Source: Salminus brasiliensis (lineage: Eukaryota > Chordata > Actinopteri > Characiformes > Bryconidae). Taken from it: 64,000 nucleotides of DNA. The position numbers were made by a program, and so were the translations under genes. The notes below the pieces were generated by a model. The model saw only the letters and a list, made by a program, of their open reading frames with translations, ran no database searches and was not told the DNA's origin. Of this stretch, positions 37,901 to 50,563 are shown one piece after another. Within the stretch, counting starts at the first letter, position 1, and each line of letters starts with the position of its first letter. The stretch is taken from NCBI RefSeq assembly GCF_030463535.1, contig NC_132880.1, forward strand, positions 36,426,842 to 36,490,841, written 5' to 3'.

Positions 37901-40900
37901 AGTCAGGATTACAGGGGCACAGAGTGGTCAACACAGCACTGGAGTGTTTTTTCCTCTTGAACACAAATCACGCCTCTAAAAAAATTCAGAGAGACTTATG
38001 GTCTAATTATGTGTACATTGTGTGCTGTTTAGCCAGATTGAGCATCAAACTCAGCATTTGAACTTACTTAAAAATTGAATTACTTAAAAATTAGCCTATA
38101 CTATACATTTGTAATGAGCTCATTATCAGTCACTGTATGTGTTAGCTTCTTTAGCATCATTAGGACTGAGACACTGTGCATTACTTGCCAACAGGGCTGG
38201 TCAATTTTTAATTTTATTTATTTATTATATTTTTAGTTTAATTATATTCATGCAGTAAATATAGATATCTGCTTTTTTGGTCTTTTATTTCTACCCACTT
38301 CCACCATCATTTACAACCCAACCCACACTGTGATGGATAGCTGTATTCAATTTAATGTTCTGAGATAAGTGATTTATATTACTTCAGAGATCAGTGAACA
38401 GAGATCAGTGAATCACTGATCTGAACAGACACAATGTTGTACTAGCACACCCTTAAAGTCTGGCGCATGGTGAGGGTTGTCTTTTTTCTGACTGCTCCTC
38501 AGATAACTGTTCTTAAATGTTATAAGAATATGTTATTATAAAAACAAACATTAGTTTAATGCACGTTTGCATTGCTTTATTTAAGGGTATGGTTACTGTG
38601 CTTGGACAGCTTTATTGACATGGCTGTGAGAGTGTGACAAAATTTATAACATTTTTCTTTATCACTTAATTATTTCCTAACTTTCATTTTAAATTGAACG
38701 TGTTCGTCTCTTCTTTGTACCAGAGGTCATATGCGTGACTTCTCTTTTTATGCTCCAGGTGTGAAGTCACATTTTGCTCTTTTTTCTTTCAAACCTTGGC
38801 CCAGATCTACTGTAGTAAAAGTCACTGTTGTACCAATAAATAAGACTCTAAATGGACAAAACAGCTGTCACTCATGGTCCCCTGCCAGTTTATTGGAGGG
38901 GTTGTGGTTTCCTGCATTTCGTCATACGATATCATCCGGCCATAATCTTAAGATTCGGAACAATTTCCTGAGCTCTAGACGATTCCTGAATCTTGGATAC
39001 CACAGTATTAAACCACACTGGATCTTGGATGTAGGATTTGTTTGAGTTGCTATAATAATCTTGCCCAGAGCGTAATGGATTCAAACCCTTACTTAGACAC
39101 TTGTGGGGCAATCTAACCTTAGATTGCCAAGTCTGAATTTTATGTCACTGAAAAGTGTCACTTCATTGAGTGATTTTATTATTGCACAAGAGACTTTGCT
39201 TGTTGGCCAAGAGATTTGTGTGAAGGCATGAGATTTGACAATTACTCCATGAAGCCCCTGGAATGTGATTAAGCAGAAGAACCTGTGATGTGATCTGATA
39301 TTCTGGTTATGCTCAATTATTTGAACAAACATGTAGCAGTTTGTTGATTTCTCACAGACAGCCATTTTAGTAATTTCTCCCAGATGCACCATGCCTTGGC
39401 CTCGGTCCAGACTGTCTGTAGAAACTGTGAGAAACTCAATGCAGACATATCCGAGGCCCTTTTTTTTATTCTCAAGACACGTCTTTCACTGTAGCCAAGG
39501 AGTTGAGTCTATTTTAGAAACGCCAGTGTTTCATTATCTGCACCACGTTGATGAAAGACATAAGAAAGATCTGCTCTTGCGCTGAGCCATTGGATTCAAG
39601 AGTGTTTGGGCACAGTGTGCTACCACTGTGAAAATCAAAACAGTCAACCCTAGCACTGCGTCTCGTAGTCGAGCGAACATCGTCCATCAACACCTACAGC
39701 CAGGCTGAAAATTATCTTAAATCATTTCTTTAAGGGGCCAAGCAGACACCCAAATTCAATGTGGAAAAGTCTTCAGTTGGCTCTGTTGTTCTTGGCATGG
39801 CACAGAGAAATGACAACATTTCCCTTCCTGCTAAAGGAAAGCTGTTCCCAAAGGGGTCAAGGTGGAGGGTTCGTCCAAGATCAAAAGTAGCATGGGCCAG
39901 CTGCATTCCAAAACAACAGCAGTTTTATCTTTCTCTCGCATGGCACGGACTGACTCAACTTGGATAATTTGAAGCTTGTAAATGCCCGGGAGGACCGTAT
40001 AAAACTGCACAATCACTCAAATGTTATAGGAAAAGAAAGGGGATTATCTAGCACCATAGCGCAAATAAAACTAAAGCCTGAAACTTATTGCTTCAGGATA
40101 ATCACCCTGGGTAATATTTGTCAGTCTCAAAATCAAGCTCAAGGAGAACAGGCCATTCCTCTTCTTTTCATAGTCATTATTAATATTCACCATGAGAGCA
40201 AAACTAGACAGTTTACTACTTTGTAAATGTATAAGAATCAGCTTGAATTGCTCCCAATTAGCAAAACATCCACATTTAACTAGCAATCCACAGTAGAAAG
40301 CACATCATCAAAAAGTTACTTACTTTTTGGTCTTGGTGTTAGTCATCTAGTTTGTGATCTGTGGTATGTTCCACATACCAAAGTCATGTTTGCCCTGATT
40401 TGTGTTCATTCACGCAGGTTTCTTCTTTTTTTTTTATTGATGTGTCTGTGTAGAACGACATCTGCCAGCCCATATTCATCATGTCTTTGTTTAGAAATAG
40501 CTAGGATCACTGCAGCTGGGTGCTTGGCTGGCTTTGAGAGGTCATAAATATATTTCCCCATTCACGTCTTACAGCCACGAATTGTTTCCCTGAGGGAATT
40601 GCTTTGTGTCTTGCTTTGATCACACTATATCATATACAAACATCTAAATCGGACGGCTAATCAAAAACGTCTTGTGCAGAGGAAAATGCATAGCTGCCTT
40701 TGACCACAACTGAAAACAAATCCACTTAGCCTGGGTTTTGCCTGAGTGTCGAGGGGGACGGCAAAGCCACAAATCAAATAGCTCCAAACTTCTGGAGGTA
40801 TCGAATCGCCAGCTGCTCTCGCACGACTGAGGACGCTTTGAGAAGTCGGGCCGATTGCCAAAATGCCACTCTGAAAAATTAGGATGCACACTCACACAGT

Positions 40901-41900
40901 AGTCATGGAAATGCCAAACCATAATATTAGTTTTTCAACATGGCTTTCCATCACATTTACATCACATTATCCTCTTTGGAGTTGATCATATTTCCAAGAA
41001 AAAAGAAAGAAAATTCACGTTTTATTTTTTTTAACGACTCTGTGGTAAATTTATTAGTGTCATTTGCACGACAGAAACAGTCAGAGCTGCAATACCTGTT
41101 TATTCAAAAGGTAAACATATACGATTGAAAAGAAGAAGAATGAACTATAAGACTAAGGGAATAGATTAGAAATGTTGGTATAAAACCCATTGTCCTCATA
41201 CTGTGTTTTTTTAACCACTTCTCAAACTGTTTTACCTGTTCTCATCCTGTGTTTTTTTTTACCATTTCCCATGTTAGCAGACATTTAGCAATGCAATTTA
41301 GAAATTTCAAATTGTAGAATTGTTTCTCTCTCATTATCATTTTTATTTGGTTATTAATAATAATATTATTTTATTAAACATCCAAACCAAATTATAATTC
41401 ATATTACCCCCTTAGACCCTGCATTTAAACCCACACTTTGAGACCACCAGTCTTGTAACTTCATTACTGTCATATTTGACATTAGTTTTACAGACCCCAA
41501 AATAGAACCCTGTGGGACACCATGAGATATGCGAAACCAAATGGTTATCAAATAAACCACATACATAATAATAATCCAACAGTTTTTGCATTAAGATTAA
41601 TAACCGAAAAGCAAACCTAGGGTGTAAGGGGTTAAGCTCTATGAGAAGAGTGCAATGTACAGAACTACATTTAATGAGCAGGGGCACTTTACCAACCACT
41701 GCCACCCAGACAGTTAATAGACATTTTGTTGGTTGTTAACAGGTACAATATTGCATCCTCAATGCAGTTCATGTTCAATGGTAACAATTGAAATGCGGGT
41801 AAATACAGTAGCTATGAATTAGGGCAATAATTAAAAACAGTGCAAATTGTCTTCCCAAGGCACTTTAGTGGAATGTTCTCAACATTCTTTCTTTCCTTCA
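37901..41900. other. Gene-free stretch downstream of meox2
   Basis: No exon recognised on either strand. In mammals AGMO lies downstream of MEOX2 on the same strand, but I found none of its histidine motifs here. It includes the candidate element at 40500-40900; other unique blocks lie at 39080-40280. Confidence 0.4.
40500..40900. promoter_or_regulatory. Candidate conserved non-coding element downstream of meox2
   Basis: Unique, moderately GC-rich block about 1.3 kb past the meox2 stop codon, containing CpG-bearing stretches rare in the flanks. No open frame with protein similarity is recognised. It could be a downstream enhancer or part of a long 3' UTR on the minus strand. Confidence 0.25.
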
Positions 41901-41901
41901 T

Positions 41902-41907
41902 TTTATT
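41902..41907 (-). terminator. Candidate meox2 polyadenylation signal
   Basis: AATAAA on the minus strand about 280 bases after the meox2 stop codon, the nearest canonical hexamer I noticed. Others lie farther away (for example near 41370), so the true 3' end may be longer. Confidence 0.3.
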
Positions 41908-42189
41908 TACAAAATCCCAAAATCCAAATTCAGAGCTACAGCTCACAAGTGAAAGCATGTTGCAGTCTTTTGTCTCCATCCAGTTTTCCAGTCTTGGCAC
42001 TTTACTTTAGTGAAATCTCTAAGCTGAGATGTTGCAGAGATCGAGCTCCTTCTCACCATCTGTTTAACAGAGCAAATCGTAAGAGATCTTAACAGCTGGC
42101 CCTGGACTAGATTTTAAGGGCCCTAGTGTACTAAGCGCTGTGATTCCTGAGGAAAACTGTAGGGTTCAGTTGGAAGTTTTTCCAGAAGG

Positions 42190-42414
42190 TCATAAGTGAG
42201 CGTGCTCGGAGCTCTGGTCACTGTCGTGACTGTCGTCCTCGTTGCCTGGGGAGCCAACAGAGGAGTGGTGCAGTCCCACCATGCCTGCAAACTCCGACGG
42301 CAAGAGCGTCCCTTTCTTCACGTTCACCAGTTCTTTCTCTCGTGCCGCAGCTCCCTGCTGCCCTCCTTTCACTCGCTTCCACTTCATCCTTCTGTTCTGG
42401 AACCACACCTTTAC
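42190..42414 (-). CDS. meox2: meox2 coding exon 3 (recognition helix and C-terminus)
   Basis: 75 codons including TGA. It begins [14 protein letters not shown], the DNA-recognition helix, then the Meox-specific [20 protein letters not shown] block, a variable stretch, and an acidic His/Ser tail ending HAHL. The acceptor is TTTCTGCAG|GT. The variable segment between the two conserved blocks differs most from mammalian Meox2. Confidence 0.97.
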   Translation of the reverse strand, partial: VKVWFQNRRMKWKRVKGGQQGAAAREKELVNVKKGTLLPSEFAGMVGLHHSSVGSPGNEDDSHDSDQSSEHAHL

Positions 42415-42784
42415 CTGCAGAAATGGAATTCCATACAGTCGGTTAACTCGAATATCCACTGGAGTGGATTCTGTACAGTATTTAACAGTAATACAGTTAT
42501 GACATGGCATGCGGGTATCTAAATAGTTGGTGAAGTTGTTAATGATATAGAGCAGCCAACTGTACACAATGTTTACTGGATTAATTGAGTCTCTTAGCAA
42601 CGAATACTTGCTAATACTGCATCAGGGAAACTCAATGCCGCTCTGCTGGTGCTTGTGTGTGTGTGTGTGTGCTGGTGACACTTTCGAGAAGGAGATGTTT
42701 TGGCCAGTAGGCCCCCAACCACCCTTAAACCACCAATGGCTCTATAAGAGAAGACTCTGCATAATGTAGCTGTGTGTGTACTAT

Positions 42785-42873
<89 letters not shown>

Positions 42874-45800
42874 TTTCTGTGTGAAGTACAGATTTATGGG
42901 CTTTCTGTAATAGAGCTTTGCAAGGGCAGCACTCAGTCGTCCTCGCACTCGTTCACTTTACACAGGCCTTGCGTAAAAGCACGCACAACACCTCATCTCA
43001 CACACTTGGCTGGCAGCAGAGCAAGCCTCAGCAGCTCGTTGCTCGAGCGTAAGCTTCAGGCCACACTTTCAGATTGTCTCCATGACCCTTTTCACACTTG
43101 TGGGTGTGTGTTTTTTTTCTTTTCTTCACAAGCTCGGTACAAGCAGAGGTGCAGGAACCTGACTGGCGCCGCGGGGGGCTAGCATCAGGTGGCTAGGCTA
43201 TTTCCACCTGGCCAATAATGTGCTGATGCATGGCTCCTGGCAGGCCCACTGGCCCCAGGCCCTGCCTCCTTTCCCTGACTCGACAGCTCACTCTGTATTC
43301 GTGTCTCTCAGTGATGATTAAGCTGCTGCCTAAAACGGTCTGAACGGGTCCAGACTCTGAGCTCGCAACCACCCCCCACCTATGTTTGTCTCTGCCTTGG
43401 GCAGTAAGGGGGCTATTTTAGGACGAGTGGTTATTTTAGCCTGAAGACTGCAGGTATTTCAGGGTGAGGTGTGGTGTAAATGACTGGTTGAATATAAAGG
43501 GGATATACTCTTGCACCGCAACTCTTAATCGTGAGACTTCATTCAGTTCAGCTCAGTTGAGTGTCATATATATTGTCAATGTCATGCAAAAAAACAACAA
43601 CAACTGGTATCTCAGACAAAAAGAAAACAACCTTCTCAACTTATAATGAAAGTCAATGTAAAAATAAATAAATAAAAAAAATAAAAATAAATAAAAAAAT
43701 AAAATAAAAATAATAATAATACCTTTGGAATATAAAAAGTATATTATAATATATACTATATTAATAATATGTATTATTATTATATATAATATAAAGACCG
43801 GACAGAATTATATCAAAAAGTAAAACACTACAGAAATGGAGACACAAGGTTTTTGCATCACAGCAGGAATATACACAAATGTAGAGAGTAATGCAATGTA
43901 TTCAGACTGTTCCAAGGTGCTTAATATGGTAAACAAATATTATACAGGATTAACTATAGATTATTCAATATCTACTTTGTTTTTTTGTTTTTTGCAGTGA
44001 CTCTGGGAAGATGCTTACTAACAGCTTTCTATTAGTAATAATATTATTTCTAATCTGTTCAAACTAGCAACTTCATTTTCAGAGGGCAAACTGCAAACAC
44101 TGCAAACTAATCATTGTTCACTGAAGAAAGCAGAGGTTAAAGGGACTTAAACTGATAATCAGTGAAAGTACTCTGACAGAAACTGATCATCATTATTAGT
44201 CCCATTTCATTTTCCAACAGGACAAATGAACACAATAACCAGATCCGGACGTTACCACGCTTGAGGTCCAGGATCAACCCACACACGCAGATTTATTGGA
44301 CCTAGAAAGGGAATCTTTGGAAGCGAGTGTGTGGAGGAGTGTGGAGGGGGAAAGGGGGGGCTGGACAGGAAGACTTGAATCCTAGGTGAGTTGTCTGGCT
44401 TCTTGGGCTTCCCTGTAGGCCAAAACACTTGCTTTTTTTCCTTCCGGGCCCCCAGACTCACTGAGGGGTATGTGAGATCCATAGGCTAGTTTGGCTAAAT
44501 GTGTTGCTATAAGCAGCTGTGGTGATTTATATCAGAATAGAAAGGAAGGGGTTTTAGTGGAACTGTGGAGCTGAAGCACTGAGTTTAAAAAAGTTCACAA
44601 GAAGACCAATAAGCTTGGCTCAAACTGTAGCTTTGAATGCATTTGACATTTTGGTCTTATTTAAAGGCCTCAGAATTATAGAGTGTGAAATATGCCATAT
44701 GTGGGTATGATTTAAAAAAAAGTTTCTAGTAGTGAAATGAGCGAGTTAGAGAGAGGGAAAAAATGGGGTAATGGCTGACATGTTTGGCTCTGCTCGAACT
44801 ACGTAAACAGCAAACAGAGGAACAGAAATGTCAAGGCTTTGACGTGCACAACTGAAAATGACAGCCCACAGATACACACACACACACACACACTAGCAAC
44901 TCAGAGCACTTCTTAGTCATCATTAGCACTTCTGCCCATATAACAAACTATCTGTGTACTATCTATACATATTGTTGCTATCACACACAAATTGTGTATC
45001 TTCATTTTTGTTGTTTTTCCATTTTTTGGATAGTTTGATTCTGGCAATTTCATGATGAATAGACAAACAGAATTGCTGAATTGCTCCAAAATATATTGGA
45101 ATAAAATATTTTATATTGACTTTCCAATGACAGTTCCAATGACGTATATAATTTGGTAAATCAGTAGGTGAGCTGGTGATGAAATTGAACACATCCACAC
45201 ACTGACTAGGGTCATCCAGAAGAAATCTGACACCAAGCTTTGTTTTTCAAACTTTTACTTTTGACTGTTTTTATGCTGTTTACTTGCATCTGTTATATAT
45301 AAACTATTGTGGATTTATTGATAATGAATTCTGGTGTCCCAAAGGGTTCCATTTTGGGGCCTATGAAACAGACAGACTACTCAGCTTGACTGAAATGTAA
45401 TTTAGCAACGAGTCAATTATAGATTTGACACTGGTTCCCCAGACAGGTATTACATCTAGTCTAGTCTAGACTACAGAGCATTCTGAGTGGTGATTCTCCA
45501 TTGAAAGTGAAATTTAGTCTAAGACTAGGCTTAATCCTTTACTGTAAAACCAGCCCATTTCATTTTGGTCATCATGAAAAAGCAACATTGCTATGTTTCT
45601 TAGTAACCTCCAGCAGAATATAGGCTCAGTGTGACGCGTACTTGTCTCTCGGTGAGGTCAAGGTTGACAGCGATCTCATAGCGTCTCAGCCGTGTCAGAT
45701 AGTTGTGGTGGGCAAACTCTGACTCCAGTTCCCGAATCTGCTCCTTGGTGAACGCTGTGCGCTCCTTCCTGGGCTTACTGTTCACGTCTGACTTATAGCT

Positions 45801-46017
45801 CCCGTCTTGGGAATCTGAAATGAAAAACAGAACATTTTCCAGCTGCAGGAAAAATAGAATATGGAGTAAAAAAAAAACCAAAAAAATAAAAACTGGGAGG
45901 GATTGTGTGATACACTACAGGAGCCCGAGCAGAATGAAAATGAAACGAGAGCTAAACAATTAGGGGTGCCAGTCACCTTTTATTATGCCGATATTGGTCA
46001 TGCGTGCGTGATTGTGT

Positions 46018-46048
<31 letters not shown>

Positions 46049-49000
46049 AAGCAGGCTGAGAGGGGCCAGGAGTGGAGCATGTGGAAGCGCTCTCAGATCT
46101 GGCCTAAATCAACACAGCTCTCCTGCTCTCACTCCGTTCCACAAGCTCCACGCTCCTCTTTACTGAATGTAAGCTATTATTCTTAGGAATATTTCTGAGT
46201 CATTTACAAATGGTAACAGAACTGCAGGCTGTTTGTGAATGAAGAAAGCCCACTATTCACTCAAGAATTAGCACTGTGAGAACCTGCACACAGCTATGGG
46301 AGCTGGATATCTGCCTTCCATTACCTGCTTATTTAGTCAAGATATACTTCTCACCCTATTACGATGCATTACACAGCAAAGCAGGACATTTAGCATAATT
46401 GTGTGATTTTTATAGTTTAGGATTATTGTTGATTTTTTAAATACATTGATTATATATATTTAGATACACTTAATATATACTGTATATTGGATACTGGAGT
46501 GTGTTTTTACAGAAATCACATTAATAGGTCATTTCAATAATGTTTGACCATTTATGTGCAATGTGCATGAATATTAGGGCCCAAGATAAAAGACCTCCCA
46601 TTCGGGCACTGAAGTCTTTTTAATTCTAAACCAGACTTTTCTAAAAGACCTTGTTAGAAACATTTAGAAGAATACTGGCACCAAATAACGGTAGACATCC
46701 CTGTGACCAAAGTCTGCACATTCAGCACCACCAGTCAATTAAGAGAGTTGGAATTCTCCTCAGATTGCTTTAATGTGGTCGCGACAAAAATACGGTTTGA
46801 AAAATGATTTTTCCCCCTGAAAGCAGAGACCGAGATTTCAAGCTCTGTAATGATGCTCATGTTCCTTTCATGAAAACACTTTAAAGGCTTCGTTTTGGTT
46901 GAACTTCACAGGGGCATTTTGAATATAACAGTTCAAGGCGACAAAATGTTGGATCATAATTTATGGCCTGTTCTTTCAGACATGGCTTTTATTTCCAGCT
47001 GCCAGCCTCCAAATCTTCAAATAATAGACACTCTGAAAAGTTGGGAAATGCCAGCCAGTGGCCTTTCGGGTGCCTGATTATGAGAATACAGACTCGTAGA
47101 TGCCACTATAATTTTTTTTTTAAGTGAACAAACTGCAAAAGACTTTTGTTTGACTTTTCCAGATTACGTTAGAGGGGGACGTAATTGCGATTTTCACATT
47201 TTAGCTTGCTGGAGTCTGTCTAGAAATAAAAACACTTCTGGCGCACATTGCCTTTGCAGTGCACAGGATAAATTTCATATTTTATATTCAGCATCATTCT
47301 TCCAAATGGACTGTAATCTCTTTGGCATATCATTGAAACGTTGCCACATTGCTTCATGAGACGTATGACCTACTGTTGAATAAAAACCATGTTGCCTTTG
47401 ATAACTGCCAACAGAGTTAAGGAGGGAATTGGATTTGGGATAAAAAAAAAAAGTAGTACCAACTGGAAACTTCTGGAAATCCCAAGCAGTATTCTAGTGA
47501 TCCATCAGTTGGCTTGCCTTTCATTGTTCGCCAAGAGATGCATTTGACACACAAGACAAAGATTTGAATTTGCAACAGCATTAGCATCGTAACCACCTTT
47601 AGTAAGTATACAATATTAATTGTAAAAGAATATTATTGCATAAGCGTCCAGTCAAGAAAAATGTATGCGTCTCCATTTTTGAGTTCTTTCATTTTTTGAC
47701 ATAATTTGAATCTGGCAGCTGTCATTTACACAAATCTCATGACGAATTGACCAACAGAAATTTAAAATGACTTGAAATTAAATATTTTCACATTGATTCC
47801 ACTGAATTTTTTTTTTTTGCTTCTCTTGTAAAGTTGTAGTTTTGGAGACACAAGGGTTTTGTCCAAATTGATCCAATAAAGGTTATTTATTTAACGACAT
47901 TAACAATTAATTAGCAGCAGTAGCCTTTGCCTGTGATGGTTGCATTGGATCACTATTCAGTCTCCTAGGAGAATCTACCAGGAGATCGCTGTACAGTCCT
48001 CTTTTAAGACTCTGCAGAGTTCACTGATTTACAGTTTCATATGCAAAGTATCCTGGTATCTCCTGGTGTAATCAAATGGATTTTAATTCATTAATTCAAA
48101 TTGCCATAAACCGCAAAGATCTTTTTTATGCCAAATAAAAATAAAACTTACTCCTTCAACTAATATAAATAGATTATTTATTGTGAAATGTTTCATTAAA
48201 AAGTTTTTTTCAGTAATTTCAGCTACTTTAACAAGATTTAAAAATGGGATTTTAATCTTCCATGCAATTTGCAGCCCTTCATAAAATGCTATAACCACAG
48301 CTCCCTGTGGCAACACAACATGTTCTGCAGTACTAAATGCAGCGCACATGTTGGGGGGTATCAAAAGCACAGGTGTGACCAGAGCAAACATTTAAAAGCA
48401 GTTTCACCTGTAGGCCATTAAAGCCCTGAAGGGAAATGCCACAGTGAGTTATACCTCTGAGACTGATGAGAGAGCGACCCAGTGCAACTCTGCAGCACCA
48501 GACCTAGCCATTAAAACCCCACTGAACTCGCCAACACAGGCAGGATCTTTTGTTTCACTTAAAGGAATCACCCCAGTTTGCACTCAGGTTACAATAGGTA
48601 AGAGGCCAGCCTTATTAAAAACACAGAGGAGAATGTCTTTTTTCTGTCAGATTTAGGAAAGAATAGTTTGCAAAGATCGTTCTCCCAGATGTCAAGAAGG
48701 GTGTACACACACCCTGTATATATTAAAAAGCATAAGTGTTTATTTACTTATTAAAAAACTGATATTGGAATAAATACAAATCACATCCATAGAAAAAGTT
48801 GCGGTTTTACATCACTGTGTTTATTAAAACATCTCCAAAACTCTCCTCTTGGGAGTCAACTATTATTTATAGTAATCATCCAACACCTCTTTTGGTTAGT
48901 CACCGCTTAATGATGTTAAATCAGGTGAGCTGCTGAGGGATTTACACTCTGACTGGATTTCCAGAAGAAATCTGGAACCAAGCTTTGTTCTTTAAACTAG

Positions 49001-50563
49001 CACTCAAGATCTCAACTACTTTCATTAAAAATATATATTGTTACTTTTAATTGTATTTCTTTACTGTAACATTTTCATTATGAATTCATGCTTTTGCATG
49101 ACAGGGACAACAGGCTTAACTTACTAAGACTAAGACACTAAGAAATTCATATCAAATGAAAATAAATCATTAAAATCTGCTGTATTTACATATGTGTTGT
49201 ATTTCAGTCATATTGATACTGCAGTAGAGTGGAGTAAACTAAGGTTTAGGATGTTGCACGTTTTTATATAAATGAACCTGTTAGAAGTGACATAAACAAT
49301 GAAACGAACACTCATTTGAACTGTTATATTTGAATATAATAAGCATGTCTAAAGGTGGAACGGCTCAAATTCCTGATCACCATAGTTCGTTGGTGAGTTA
49401 GCAAATTAGAATAGAGGACTTCCAAATAGAAATCGGTCTGATCTACACACTGCACACATTTGTCTTGACCTTTAGTTCAGCTTGGAAAAGTTCTAGACGT
49501 GAAACAGGGAAAAAAGCAAGCAAAGAAAGAAGCTTACAGGAATGCTAAACATGACTAGATTGGAGGGACCTTTTCTGTTAATTTATTATAGTGCGGGGTT
49601 AAGAACATAAAGAACATGAGACAGGATTAGACAAAATAACAGGACTGCTTAGATGGAATTTGACAATGATCATTTTTTTTAGTACAAAAGCTACAGTATT
49701 TAAACAATTGTGACAAATAACATGTACATAATTTACATGCATGCGGTATTAAACTTTTGAATACATGTACTTTTACATGTTTAATATCAGCAGTAGAAAT
49801 TTTTATTTTACATGTTTATTTTCTTCGGCAGTTTAAATGAAGAAGTTTAATATTACAGCTATTATAGGTGTTAGTGGACTGTAGTTCTTACAATAATATC
49901 GCTATTATTTATATACTATTATAATATAGCAATTTGCTATTTGATGCTTTTTAAAGTTAAATGTACTTAATTAAACTCACACCTTAATATTTCCTAATGA
50001 AGGTATAAAATAGTATAGTATGTGTTGAGGACTGCATAGACGTGTGTTCGCTGCTTACCTGAGCTGTCACTCTTTCCTTTGCTATTCCTTCTGTCTGCAT
50101 CTACAGGTGACATGGTTTGCCGCCCAAAGTCCCCAGACATACACGCTGCCCCAGAAGGGTCACTGTTGCTCAGCACTGGGTTTGCTGTGCACAGACCCTG
50201 GCTGCCTGTCCCTGCAGACCCACACAGCTCTGAGCCCGGTGTGTCAGGGTGTGGGGGAAGGCAGATACCGTGGCGGCCGCCGCCAGGCGAGGGCATCTGC
50301 TGGATGTGCCAGGCTGATGGCTGATGCTGGGGATGATGCTGGTGAAGCTGCTGAGTGGGATGACCACGAGGGGCATGAGGGCCACCGAAGCCACCTTCCT
50401 CTCCTGGGTAACTGCATGGTGGAGAGGGTCCGGGCAAGTCAGGGTAGGAGACGTGGTCGGATCGGCCGTGCAAGGCCAGGGCAGAGGGCTGGGCAAAGGC
50501 AGGGTGGAGGGTTTGAGCCGGAGCGTGGGGATTCCGCAGACAGCCGAAAAGAGAGTGATCCAT
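42190..50563 (-). CDS. meox2: Mesenchyme homeobox protein 2 (Meox2/Gax), complete three-exon gene
   Basis: Homeodomain transcription factor of the Meox family, nuclear, known in vertebrates for somite, limb-muscle and vascular development. The coding sequence joins 50563-50059, 45814-45642 and 42414-42190 into 300 residues, close to the roughly 300 usual for vertebrate Meox2. The start [10 protein letters not shown] matches the family N-terminus, and its ATG has G at -3 and G at +4. A His/Gln-rich stretch lies at about residues 67-83. The homeodomain is at about 183-242, with W230, F231, N233 and R235 of the recognition helix present. The C-terminus ends SSEHAHL, a Meox2 signature that separates it from Meox1. 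Intron 1 splits an Asp codon; intron 2 falls between homeodomain positions 44 and 45, a common site in this class. No frameshift or stop interrupts it, so it looks functional. Whether it is the a or b teleost duplicate cannot be decided here. Confidence 0.97.
42800..42866. repeat. (AT)n(GT)n compound microsatellite in meox2 intron 2
   Basis: About 13 AT units run directly into about 20 GT units. Confidence 0.95.
43150..43440. promoter_or_regulatory. Candidate conserved non-coding block in meox2 intron 2
   Basis: GC-rich unique sequence beside the (AT)n/(GT)n tract in intron 2, with an inverted CAGGTGG/CCACCTG pair (E-box-like) about 20 bases apart. No coding potential is recognised; function is a guess. 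Confidence 0.22.
43660..43720. repeat. (TAAA)n-like A-rich tract in meox2 intron 2
   Basis: Interrupted AAAT/AAAAT units over 60 bases. Confidence 0.85.
43820..43875 (+). repeat. Dispersed repeat, family E, short piece
   Basis: Carries GGAGACACAAGGTTTTTGC, the right end of the family seen at 47660-47875. Confidence 0.5.
44876..44892. repeat. (CA)n microsatellite in meox2 intron 2
   Basis: Eight uninterrupted CA units. Confidence 0.85.
44985..45135 (+). repeat. Dispersed repeat, family E, in meox2 intron 2
   Basis: Shares CATTTTTTGGATAGTTTGAT, TCATGATGAATAGACAAACA and GGAATAAAATATTTTATATT with 47660-47875 and, inverted, with 55480-55700. Confidence 0.6.
45165..45260 (+). repeat. Dispersed repeat, family F, copy 1
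   Basis: Contains AGGTGAGCTGGTGATG and CCAGAAGAAATCTGACACCA then AGCTTTGTTTTTCAAAC, matched at 48890-49000 and less well at 54060-54190. Confidence 0.55.
45642..45814 (-). CDS. meox2: meox2 coding exon 2 (first part of homeodomain)
   Basis: 173 bases encoding the end of codon 169 to residue 226: the [20 protein letters not shown] linker and homeodomain helices 1-2 plus the start of helix 3, ending NLDLTERQ. The acceptor follows a T-rich tract ending TTTCAG; the donor is CAA|GTACGC. Frame is preserved with both neighbours (1 + 173 = 174 bases, 58 codons). Confidence 0.96.
46013..46048. repeat. (TG)n microsatellite in meox2 intron 1
   Basis: About 17 TG units with one interruption. Confidence 0.9.
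46740..47380. promoter_or_regulatory. Candidate conserved non-coding element in meox2 intron 1
   Basis: About 640 bases of complex, non-repetitive sequence in intron 1, with no match to the repeat families elsewhere in the window and no splice-flanked open frame. Intronic unique blocks in developmental homeobox genes are often enhancers; that role here is inference only. Confidence 0.3.
47660..47875 (+). repeat. Dispersed repeat, family E, in meox2 intron 1
   Basis: The longest copy, running from TTTTTTGACATAATTTGAAT through CTCATGACGAATTGACCAAC to TTTTGGAGACACAAGGGTTT. Confidence 0.6.
48890..49000 (+). repeat. Dispersed repeat, family F, copy 2
   Basis: Reads AGGTGAGCTGCTGAGGGAT, then CCAGAAGAAATCTGGAACCA and AGCTTTGTTCTTTAAAC; same orientation as copies 1 and 3. 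Confidence 0.55.
49612..49700. repeat. Dispersed repeat, family G, copy 1
   Basis: About 88 bases starting GAACATGAGACAGGATTAGA and ending AAAGCTACAGTAT, nearly the same as 52731-52816. It lies in meox2 intron 1. Confidence 0.7.
50059..50563 (-). CDS. meox2: meox2 coding exon 1
   Basis: Encodes residues 1-168 plus the first base of codon 169. It carries the conserved N-terminal block (LFGCLR, then [15 protein letters not shown]), a Pro/Gly-rich linker, and a His/Gln-rich region much less homopolymeric than the long poly-His tract of mammalian Meox2. It ends in a basic, Ser-rich stretch (KGKSDSS). The donor reads CAG|GTAAGC on the minus strand. The exon is GC-rich relative to its surroundings, which is why long open frames also appear on the opposite strand. 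Confidence 0.96.

Noticed and set aside
42829..43182. 117-codon plus-strand frame starting in a GT repeat
   Set aside because: Begins as a Cys-Val microsatellite translation and continues through intron sequence with no family features.
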